From Alphaproteobacteria bacterium (GTDB taxonomy: Bacteria > Pseudomonadota > Alphaproteobacteria > Micavibrionales > Micavibrionaceae): a stretch of 36,107 bases of DNA. Position 1 is the first letter of the stretch. Every line of letters begins with the position of its first letter. Shown here piece after piece: positions 15,659-22,601 of the stretch. Below the pieces are notes generated by a model, which worked only from the letters and a program-made list of their open reading frames with translations, was not told the DNA's origin and did not search any database. The stretch covers positions 1 to 36,107 of the forward strand of contig JAGOQV010000005.1 of the NCBI GenBank assembly GCA_018063145.1, given 5' to 3'. The translations under genes were made by a program, and so were the position numbers.

Positions 15659-16942
15659 ATGAAGCAGCTATCCCTCTCTCACCTAATCCGCACGTTTTTT
15701 CTACCCTTGTGGGGATGTGTCCTCCTCTCTTTTTTAGTATTTTTTCCTAGTCCGGCTAAAGCCGGGTGCTCTTGTTGTAAGTGCGTATGCCCTTTTATTT
15801 GCTGCGATTCTGGCTCGACATTCAGCTATATATTTCAGGCTTTTGTTGACTATCGTACGGATTTTATCATGGACACGTTCTATACTGATACAGCGGAACC
15901 TTCCTATATGAAGTTCTCAGATCAGTTGATTAAAGATTGGTCCGCACAGGCCGCCACAATTGGTAAGTTAATGGATGCCTCAAACACGATGCAGGCAATG
16001 CGCGATATACAAGTGCAGAATGCCCAATCAACGCGGAAATATATGACTTCTGAACAAGTCTGTCGCTTCGGATCTATGACGACCAGTCTTGCTGTGACGG
16101 ATGTCAAGGTGCGGGCTAACCAGATGGCCTTGAGTGAAATTGCTTTGGCACGGCATCTTGGGTCTGTTTATTCGGTGGCAGCCGGCGGACGGGGGCAAGA
16201 CAACGAGAACCGTTTGGCTCAGTTCGGCGAGCAGTTCTGTGACAAGAATGACAATGATAGCGGTCTCGATCAGCTTTGCAATGTAGCGGCCCCCCCTCCA
16301 GATCGTCGTCATAACCGCGACATTGATTTTGCCAGAACCATTGATGACACACTGACCATCAACAATCTTGATTTCGGGAATGCCACGAAAACAGAATCCG
16401 AAGGGAACGTGATTGCTCTTGGGCATTACTTGTACGGGCATAACCAGTTTGTAAAACGGATTAGCCCCGCCGAAATTGGGGAAGGCCAAGGGGCGCAGGC
16501 TCTCCTACAAGATGTCCGCTCTGTGGTTGCGGCGCGTTCGATGGCGCAAAACAGTTATAATGTTATTGCAGCGATGAAGGCGGGGAGCGAATCCGGATCA
16601 GCGGTAAAACCTATGATGGATCAATACCTCTCCAAGCTCGGAATTTCCGCAGCAGATGCAAAAAAACTGATTGGTGACAGCCCGAGTTATTTTGCTCAGA
16701 TGTCTGTTTTGACCAAGAAAATCTACCAATCACCAGATTTCTATGCGGGGTTGATGGATAGTCCTGAAAATGTTTCCCGCAGTACGGCTTCGATGGAAAG
16801 CTTCGAATTGATGCAAGACCGTGATGTTTTTGCGTCAACATCGCGGTCTGAGGTTCTTTTAGCCGTGTTACTAGAGCTGGAAGCTAGGAAGTTTGACGAG
16901 TCTGTCAAGGATCGTGGAGCCGGAAATGACAGCAAACCTTGA
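15659..16942 (+). CDS. Secreted T4BSS-linked family protein, paralog 2 of 4 (Cys-rich head)
   Basis: This 427-residue paralog of the preceding gene has a signal peptide ending near PAKAG, directly followed by seven Cys within 13 residues (C37-C49, pattern C-S-CC-K-C-V-C-PFI-CC). The shared domain shows MKFSDQLIKDW, IGKLMDASNTM, VCRFGSMTTSLAV, QFCDKNDNDSGLDQLC, NRDIDFARTID, RSMAQNSYNVIAAMK, LGISAADAKKLIG, SPSYFAQMSVLTKKIYQ, LMDSPENVSR and a C-terminal SRSEVLLAVLLELE. ATG 15659 is preferred to 15638, which would overlap paralog 1, because it gives a clean signal peptide. The Cys cluster could bind metal or form disulfides; it does not fit a lipobox (Lys at -3). Its end is 13 bases before the third paralog. 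Confidence 0.9.
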   Translation: MKQLSLSHLIRTFFLPLWGCVLLSFLVFFPSPAKAGCSCCKCVCPFICCDSGSTFSYIFQAFVDYRTDFIMDTFYTDTAEPSYMKFSDQLIKDWSAQAATIGKLMDASNTMQAMRDIQVQNAQSTRKYMTSEQVCRFGSMTTSLAVTDVKVRANQMALSEIALARHLGSVYSVAAGGRGQDNENRLAQFGEQFCDKNDNDSGLDQLCNVAAPPPDRRHNRDIDFARTIDDTLTINNLDFGNATKTESEGNVIALGHYLYGHNQFVKRISPAEIGEGQGAQALLQDVRSVVAARSMAQNSYNVIAAMKAGSESGSAVKPMMDQYLSKLGISAADAKKLIGDSPSYFAQMSVLTKKIYQSPDFYAGLMDSPENVSRSTASMESFELMQDRDVFASTSRSEVLLAVLLELEARKFDESVKDRGAGNDSKP

Positions 16943-16955
16943 GGAGTGTAAGATT

Positions 16956-18182
16956 ATGAATCATAAAAAACGGTCAGCTTTTTCCTCTCTACTTCTCGTG
17001 TGTTTTGGCGCGGCTGTTTTGGTTCCCTTTCCTGCGAAAGAAGCCTCGGCTTGTGGAGGATGCACGCCATGTTCAGTATGGTCAGATCAGGTGACTACCG
17101 AAATGGATCGTCACAAGGACTGGATGGTTGATGAATGGTGGGAAGGGTACGTTGAGCCCGGGTTAATGAAGCTTTCGGACCAAACCATCAAAGCCATGTC
17201 GTGGGAATCCTCAACGATTGGTAGATTCATGGACGCTCAAAACCAGTTGGGGAGTATGCAAGCTCTTCAGGAAATGAATGCCAAATCGACCAATTCCTAC
17301 GCGACAAGCACGTCTTTGTGCCAATTTGGTTCTTTAACCAAAAGCTTGGCTGCTTCGGAAGCAAAAGCAAAAGCAAACCAAATTGTACTTGCTGAGCGGT
17401 CGCAGAACCGTCAGTTGGGCCACAATAATATGGCTTCGCAAACGGGATCTCAAGGAGACCGTATGGCTCGTTTGGCTCAGTTTCAAGCCAAATTCTGTGA
17501 TAAGTCAGACTTTAATGGGGGAATGAAGGACTTATGCTCTGGTGCTCCGCCGGATACAATGCTCAACCTTGATATTGATTTTGCGCGGGCGGTGGATGCA
17601 AAGAAGACCCTCAATGTTGACTTTACCAATGCTGCAAAAACGAACGATGAAGAAGCGGTGATCGCTCTTGCGAGCAATCTTTACGCGCATGAAACATTTG
17701 ATCGGATGGGAGCGGGCGGACTTAAGGACTCAAACGCCAAAGATAACCGAACCACTTACCTCGACCAGCGTTCTATTGTGGCCAAACGTAGCGTAGCGGA
17801 AAACTCTTTTAACGCATGGGTTGGAAAAAAAGCCGAAGGGGAAGCTGGATCAAAAACTTATATCGAAGCCGTTCTCAAAAGTCTTGGGGTTCCAGCGGCG
17901 GACCTTCCCAAGTACCTTGGAGACAAGCCGAGCTATGATGCACAGATGGAAGTTCTCACTAAAAAAGTTTTCCAAGATCCTGCCTATTACGCCAACTTAA
18001 TGGATAATCCAGCCAACGTTCAACGCCAATATGCCTCGTTACAGGCATTTGGTTTGATGCAGCAGCGGGATATTTTTGAAACGATTCTGCGGTCCGAGAT
18101 GCTGCTTTCTTTGATTGTTGAGATGGAAGTTTCAAAATTCCAAGATGATGTGCAAAACCGTCTGAACTCAGGAAAGAAATAG
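16956..18182 (+). CDS. Secreted T4BSS-linked family protein, paralog 3 of 4
   Basis: This 408-residue paralog has a signal peptide (cleavage near ASA-C) followed by ACGGCTPCSVW, a short Cys cluster. The shared domain shows MKLSDQTIKAMS, IGRFMDAQNQL, LCQFGSLTKSLAASEAKAKANQ, KFCDKSDFNGGMKDLC, LDIDFARAVD, VIALASNLYAHE, KRSVAENSF, LGVPAADLPKYLG, KPSYDAQMEVLTKKVFQ, LMDNPANVQRQ and LRSEMLLSLIVEME. GAGGAG at 16941-16946 lies 9 bases before ATG 16956 and rules out starts back to 16893, which would overlap paralog 2. It follows paralog 2 by 13 bases and precedes paralog 4 by 18, so all four are one operon. Confidence 0.9.
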   Translation: MNHKKRSAFSSLLLVCFGAAVLVPFPAKEASACGGCTPCSVWSDQVTTEMDRHKDWMVDEWWEGYVEPGLMKLSDQTIKAMSWESSTIGRFMDAQNQLGSMQALQEMNAKSTNSYATSTSLCQFGSLTKSLAASEAKAKANQIVLAERSQNRQLGHNNMASQTGSQGDRMARLAQFQAKFCDKSDFNGGMKDLCSGAPPDTMLNLDIDFARAVDAKKTLNVDFTNAAKTNDEEAVIALASNLYAHETFDRMGAGGLKDSNAKDNRTTYLDQRSIVAKRSVAENSFNAWVGKKAEGEAGSKTYIEAVLKSLGVPAADLPKYLGDKPSYDAQMEVLTKKVFQDPAYYANLMDNPANVQRQYASLQAFGLMQQRDIFETILRSEMLLSLIVEMEVSKFQDDVQNRLNSGKK

Positions 18183-18200
18183 GGAAGACAGGGGTTAATT

Positions 18201-20069
18201 ATGGCGGTGCAGAATTGTTTTTCTCCTCGAAATGTTCTGGCGTTAGCCGGATTGGTGGCTTTATGCTTGGGAGTTTTGTTTCCGCTTGATGCTTTCTCCA
18301 GTCCAGAAAGACCGAAAGGGGCGGCTTTGAATTTGACGGGAGCGGGGGCTGCGCCTTCGGCCCAAATTTCTCTTTCGACAGGAAAAACTCAGACACTAAC
18401 AACTCAAGCAGATAAAAATGGGAACTTTTCTTTCACGGGTCTTGGTTATGCCCCTGGTTACCCTTTAACATTTAAGCTTCAGATTTCGCCGCAGAAAATA
18501 CGTGGGAGAAGCTTTTCTGGTAACAAATTATCTTTCAAAATTGACCCTATAGGGGCCTATGCTGAGGTGCAAGGTTCAGTGACTAAGGCCGCCAGCGTTG
18601 TCGTCAACTTAGGCGGAGAGCAATCTGGTTCGGCGGTGGCCAATGAAAAAGGTTACTTTGAAGTCATGGCAACATCCAATAAGAAGCTATCTAAAGGAGA
18701 TGGTTTCTTGATTGCAAGTATTGTAAACGTTCAAGAAATGTGTTGCCCACGGACAATAGTTCCGGAGTCACCCCTTATGATTTCTATTTCAAGTGTCCCG
18801 TTACCAGAGGCTGCTCCTGCGGCTAAGACTGAAAAGATCAAAAAGTCTCGGAAATCTCAAACGCCGTTGCCTCCTATCTTCATTCCTGAGCAGTCCAAAC
18901 CCCCTGCCAAGAAAGAAGGGGCACCAGATACGAATAAGCCTTATGTTCCTTATATTATCCAAGGGTCAGTAACGCATGAAACCACCATAGTTTCTGAGCC
19001 TTTGCGGATGGCCGTTTCCTTCCCGGGGGCTATGTATGACGCGACATGGACGGGTGGAACCATGAAAATGTCGGATCAGATTATCAAGAATGTCACGAAC
19101 CACGCCAAACAACTTGGCTCAATGATGGATGCCCAAAATACATTGAAAGCCTTAAGGGCAATTCAAAAGGCGAATTTGGAATCCACTCGGAAATATCAGC
19201 CAAGCACGGGTGTTTGTGTTTTTGGTAGTGCGAGCACATCTTTGGCCGCCTCGGAAGCTCGTGCTATCGCCAACAAAATGGCTTTCAACGAAATTCTAAT
19301 TGATACAGAAAAACAAGTTAAAAACACGGCTTTTTCTAAAACGGAAAGCGAGGGTCGAGCGGCGGCTCTTGCTGATTTTCAAAGAAAGTATTGTCGCCGG
19401 ATTGATAACAACAACGGGTTGGAATCTTTTTGTAAAGGGCTTGGGGCAAGTGATACGCGGTTTAATCGAGATGTTGATTATGCCCGTGTGTTCGATGCCC
19501 CTTTGACGGTTAAAACCAATTTTACCGACGCTGCAAAGACACCTGTTGAGGAAGACGTTATCGCTCTGTTCCGCAATTTATCGGTTGCGCAGGTTCTTCC
19601 GGCGGTCTCGAAAACTGTGTTCCAAACCGATACGAAATCAGCAGCAGCTCAAGATTTACGGGCCGCGATTGCAGCGCATAGTGTTGCCCAGAATACCTTT
19701 GCCGATATTGTTGGACAGAAATCTGAAGGAAGCGGGGCCTCTTCCGCAAGTATCAAAGCGGTGATCCAACATCTGGGGCTTTCAGCGGCAGATGCCGAGG
19801 CTCATGTTGGAAGCAAACCCAGCTATTACGCGCAGATGGAAATTCTGACCAAAAAAATGTACCAAGACCCTGCGTTTATTGCCAATCTTTATGAATCGCC
19901 AGAAAACGTAACGCGGCAGCGAGCCGCGATAAAGGCAACCAGTTTGCAACAAGGTTCTGATCTTTACCAAAGTCTGAAACGGCGGGAAATGCTCTTGTCT
20001 GCGTTATTGGAGCTTAAACTGAGGCAGCGGGCGGCACAGGAGAACCAAAGCGGATCAACAGCAGACTAG
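18201..20069 (+). CDS. Secreted T4BSS-linked family protein, paralog 4 of 4, with N-terminal beta domains
   Basis: At 622 residues this is the largest of the four. A signal peptide (about 1-32) is followed by two beta-sandwich-like segments (about 41-118 and 120-200). The first contains QADKNGNFSFTGLGYAPG and the second ANEKGYFEVMATSN, both typical of CarboxypepD_reg-like or Ig-like folds. A CCPR pair (181-182) and a Pro/Lys-rich linker (about 200-250) follow. The shared domain (about 280-605) has MKMSDQIIKNVTNHAKQLG, MDAQNTL, VCVFGSASTSLAASEA, KYCRRIDNNNGLESFC, NRDVDYARVFD, LGLSAADAEAHVG, KPSYYAQMEILTKKMYQ, LYESPENVTRQ and KRREMLLSALLELKL. It ends the array; a function in surface contact or as a T4BSS tip component is inferred only. 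Confidence 0.9.
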   Translation: MAVQNCFSPRNVLALAGLVALCLGVLFPLDAFSSPERPKGAALNLTGAGAAPSAQISLSTGKTQTLTTQADKNGNFSFTGLGYAPGYPLTFKLQISPQKIRGRSFSGNKLSFKIDPIGAYAEVQGSVTKAASVVVNLGGEQSGSAVANEKGYFEVMATSNKKLSKGDGFLIASIVNVQEMCCPRTIVPESPLMISISSVPLPEAAPAAKTEKIKKSRKSQTPLPPIFIPEQSKPPAKKEGAPDTNKPYVPYIIQGSVTHETTIVSEPLRMAVSFPGAMYDATWTGGTMKMSDQIIKNVTNHAKQLGSMMDAQNTLKALRAIQKANLESTRKYQPSTGVCVFGSASTSLAASEARAIANKMAFNEILIDTEKQVKNTAFSKTESEGRAAALADFQRKYCRRIDNNNGLESFCKGLGASDTRFNRDVDYARVFDAPLTVKTNFTDAAKTPVEEDVIALFRNLSVAQVLPAVSKTVFQTDTKSAAAQDLRAAIAAHSVAQNTFADIVGQKSEGSGASSASIKAVIQHLGLSAADAEAHVGSKPSYYAQMEILTKKMYQDPAFIANLYESPENVTRQRAAIKATSLQQGSDLYQSLKRREMLLSALLELKLRQRAAQENQSGSTAD

Positions 20070-20083
20070 AAGTTCGGTTTTCC

Positions 20084-20111
20084 TTGTCTTTTGCAAAATT
20101 AACACTATATT
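20084..20111 (+). promoter_or_regulatory. Promoter of the BI-1/YccA gene
   Basis: TTGTCT (20084-20089) and TATATT (20106-20111) are separated by 16 bases and lie 55 bases before the ATG at 20166. This separates the BI-1 gene from the upstream paralog operon. Confidence 0.45.
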
Positions 20112-20165
20112 TTTGCCATGCAGTGATTGCATTTGATTGAACATATTGCTCTTTGGAGAAGAAAA

Positions 20166-20870
20166 ATGCTCGAAAATCAATTTGGCGAAACCGTCCGTAC
20201 AGGAAGTGCCAGTTACGATGTAGGTCTGCGTGACCATATGCAGCGTATTTATAACCGCATGACGCTGGGGGTTCTGGTGACGGCGGTTGTTGCCTATGTG
20301 GTGGGTGGCTCACCGGAACTGTTGAATTTGTTTCTGAACGGTCCACAGAAATGGTTGGTCATGCTGGCTCCCTTGGGGATTGTCATGTTTGGATTCAATC
20401 CGGCGAGGATGTCCTCGTCCGCTCTGCGAATTTCCTTCTTGGCTCTTTCCGTTTTGTACGGGATCAGCTTTTCCGCTATCTTCCAAGTCTTCACTGGGGA
20501 AAGCATTGCTAATGCCTTCTTTGTTGCGACTGGTATGTTCGCGGGGCTCAGCATCTTCGGCTATACAACCAGAAAAGATCTGACTGGCCTTGGGAACTTT
20601 GCGATCATGGGCGTTTGGGGAGCCTTAATTCTTGGGATCATCAATATATTCACCCAGTCTTCGGGCCTCGGAAACCTGATTTCAGTGGTCAGTATTATTG
20701 CCTTTGCTGGGATAACAGCTTGGGAAACCCAAAGAATGAAAGAAATGTATTCGGACCGGACCGATCCTGAAATGGCTAGCCGGATGTCGTGGCTATCTGC
20801 TCTTAATTTGTATATCAGCTTTATTGCAATGTTTCAGAGCATTCTCAGTCTGATGGGAAATCGGCAGTAA
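20166..20870 (+). CDS. BI-1 / YccA family inner-membrane protein
   Basis: This 234-residue protein has seven hydrophobic helices and the Bax inhibitor-1 family pattern. Helix 1 starts RIYNRMTLGVLVTAVVAY, the middle has FGFNPARMSSSALR (the family proline motif region) and SIFGYTTRKDLTGLG, and the C-terminus reads ITAWETQRMKEMYSD then SWLSALNLYISFIAMFQSIL, the acidic/Trp segment typical of YccA/YbhL proteins. The family includes FtsH-associated YccA and pH-sensitive calcium-leak channels; which role applies here is unclear. ATG 20166 has GGAGAAG 6 bases upstream and replaces an in-frame TTG at 20127. A strong terminator follows. Confidence 0.9.
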   Translation: MLENQFGETVRTGSASYDVGLRDHMQRIYNRMTLGVLVTAVVAYVVGGSPELLNLFLNGPQKWLVMLAPLGIVMFGFNPARMSSSALRISFLALSVLYGISFSAIFQVFTGESIANAFFVATGMFAGLSIFGYTTRKDLTGLGNFAIMGVWGALILGIINIFTQSSGLGNLISVVSIIAFAGITAWETQRMKEMYSDRTDPEMASRMSWLSALNLYISFIAMFQSILSLMGNRQ

Positions 20871-20893
20871 CAGCTAATCACTACGTTTTTTAG

Positions 20894-20922
20894 AAAACCG
20901 CCCGTTACTGGGCGGTTTTTTT
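20894..20922 (+). terminator. Rho-independent terminator after BI-1 gene
   Basis: The stem ACCGCCC (20897-20903) pairs with GGGCGGT (20910-20916), loop GTTACT, and is followed by a run of T to 20922. Upstream A bases extend the stem. It ends the BI-1 transcript 26 bases after its stop. Confidence 0.92.
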
Positions 20923-20929
20923 GTTCAAA

Positions 20930-20958
20930 TTGACAAGGAAAGGAGGCTCCGCTAGTCT
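20930..20958 (+). promoter_or_regulatory. Promoter of mscL
   Basis: A perfect TTGACA (20930-20935) is followed after 17 bases by TAGTCT (20953-20958). It sits just past the terminator and 37 bases before the mscL start. Confidence 0.5.
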
Positions 20959-20994
20959 GACCACCTCTCAATTTTTCCAAGGAAAGGGTTTCCT

Positions 20995-21411
20995 ATGCTT
21001 AAGGAATTCAAGGATTTTATCGCACGCGGAAATGTCATTGATATGGCTGTCGGGATTGTTATGGGGGCAGCGTTCACAGCCATTGTTAACTCAGCAGTGG
21101 GTGACATTATTATGCCGATTGTTGGCTGGGCGATGTCTGGTGTTGATTTTTCGAACTACTTTATCCAACTCGGTGGAGACCAAGCCTACCCCTCTCTTAA
21201 ATCTGCAAAGGATGCCGGTGTTCCTGTCCTTAGCTATGGGGTTTTGATAAACGCGACCATCAATTTTCTGGCTGTTTCGTTCTTCGTGTTTTGGGTGGTT
21301 AAGGTCACCAATAAATTAAAAAAATCAACAGAATCTGCTCCGCTGGAACTCACCACTCCGTCTGAGGAAGTTGTTTTGCTGCGAGAAATTCGAGATTCTC
21401 TTAAAAAATAA
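20995..21411 (+). CDS. mscL: Large-conductance mechanosensitive channel MscL
   Basis: MscL is a homopentameric inner-membrane channel that opens under membrane tension to release solutes during osmotic downshock. The 138-residue protein has the amphipathic N-terminus MLKEFKDFIARGNVIDMAVGI, pore helix TM1 with AFTAIVNSAVGDIIMPIVG (the Gly/Ala gate segment), a periplasmic loop, TM2 (NATINFLAVSFFVFWVV) and the C-terminal helix with LREIRDSL. Length and motifs are canonical. A good GGAAAGGG ribosome site precedes ATG 20995. It is a single-gene unit between a terminator and tRNA-Ala. Confidence 0.97.
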   Translation: MLKEFKDFIARGNVIDMAVGIVMGAAFTAIVNSAVGDIIMPIVGWAMSGVDFSNYFIQLGGDQAYPSLKSAKDAGVPVLSYGVLINATINFLAVSFFVFWVVKVTNKLKKSTESAPLELTTPSEEVVLLREIRDSLKK

Positions 21412-21452
21412 TCATTTTCCCTCACAAGGGCCAAAGAAGAGAAAATTTTCGC

Positions 21453-21481
21453 TTGATTACAAGGGAAAGGGGCTTTATTAG
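21453..21481 (+). promoter_or_regulatory. Promoter of tRNA-Ala
   Basis: TTGATT (21453-21458) and TATTAG (21476-21481) are 17 bases apart, ending 18 bases before the mature tRNA. Confidence 0.5.
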
Positions 21482-21499
21482 TGTTCCCACCTTGTGAGA

Positions 21500-21575
<76 letters not shown>

Positions 21576-21641
21576 TCTTTTCTCAAATGCACATAGTTGC
21601 CACGCTGACTTTGCTTTGCAGGACTTGGTAATCACAAGACT

Positions 21642-22538
21642 TTATACCGGAGTCTCTCCTGCCTCAGAGGAAACTTTCTTTTTTGCCTTGAACCTGTTTT
21701 GAACCGACCATTGGTATAGGAAGGACAGGAGAGTCACGTTAAGAGCAACAAGAATTGCCTGAAAATAAAGGCCAGGGACCAACAGGAGAGCACTAGCGAT
21801 CAATCCCAACTGCTCCTCAGAAGTTTTTAGAATAAACTGCACTAGAGCGGTAACGAGAATCGTCAAAACAATAACAAGGACCAACAGCAAGCCTTGACGC
21901 CAAGTGGCACGAATGCTTGCGACTATGAAAGTCCAGAGAAGGCCTTTGGAGACTTTTTTTGCCCCAGCACGAGTGAGATTAACCCCAACAGAGCGGGCAG
22001 GCAAAAGAAAGGAAAACTGAAGAGCTTTGTACACCCCGAGAACGATCAAGCTCAAGCCGATCAAACCTCCTATCGCGGTCAAAGCTGTCACCTGGAAGTA
22101 GGAAAAAATACCAAAGACAATTCCCCCTGTCATCCCCAGAAGGAAGGGAAGAAGAGCAATCAAATAAAAAGCCAAAAAGAACCCGCGAGTGTTAGGGGGA
22201 AGAGATAATGGGGAGACCAAATTTTCCCTTCGCGCTCCCAAAAGGACAATGCGGTGCCAAGACATGGCAAAACAGGCCCAGAAATAAGACAAGGTAAAGG
22301 AAGTAAAAACAGAGGCCCCTCCCCCAATCAGCAAATAGCTCTTGCTGTAATTTTTTAGTTCATGTTTGTCTATTGGGAAGTAAACCTCAGCAGCAAGACC
22401 AGCAAGACTAAGAACGATGATGTAAGGAAGCATGGGCTTCATTGCTTCCCACACCCAACCGAGGTTGGAACGAACGAACATACGGGCATCAAGAGCCACT
22501 TCGCGAGATGTCAAGGCGACACTGCCAGATTCGTACAT
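21642..22538 (-). CDS. Polytopic membrane protein of unknown function
   Basis: The 298-residue protein has a cytoplasmic N-terminus and about six hydrophobic helices (roughly 35-52, 70-93, 118-143, 148-172, 211-236, 246-275) and a basic C-terminal tail. An AAAGGAAC site precedes ATG 22538. The layout resembles uncharacterised alphaproteobacterial membrane proteins with a six-helix core. No catalytic or transport motif is visible. It is transcribed away from clpA's end, with a 63-base gap, on the same strand; co-transcription with clpA is possible. Confidence 0.8.
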   Translation of the reverse strand: MYESGSVALTSREVALDARMFVRSNLGWVWEAMKPMLPYIIVLSLAGLAAEVYFPIDKHELKNYSKSYLLIGGGASVFTSFTLSYFWACFAMSWHRIVLLGARRENLVSPLSLPPNTRGFFLAFYLIALLPFLLGMTGGIVFGIFSYFQVTALTAIGGLIGLSLIVLGVYKALQFSFLLPARSVGVNLTRAGAKKVSKGLLWTFIVASIRATWRQGLLLVLVIVLTILVTALVQFILKTSEEQLGLIASALLLVPGLYFQAILVALNVTLLSFLYQWSVQNRFKAKKKVSSEAGETPV

Positions 22539-22601
22539 TTTTCTGTTCCTTTCTTGTTGGGTCTACACCAAGGAACATTAGCTAAAATTGGTTAACTAAC
22601 C

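Noticed and set aside
22590-22601. Palindrome-like GGTTAACTAACC after clpA
   Set aside because: Loop of two bases and no T-run; not a convincing terminator.
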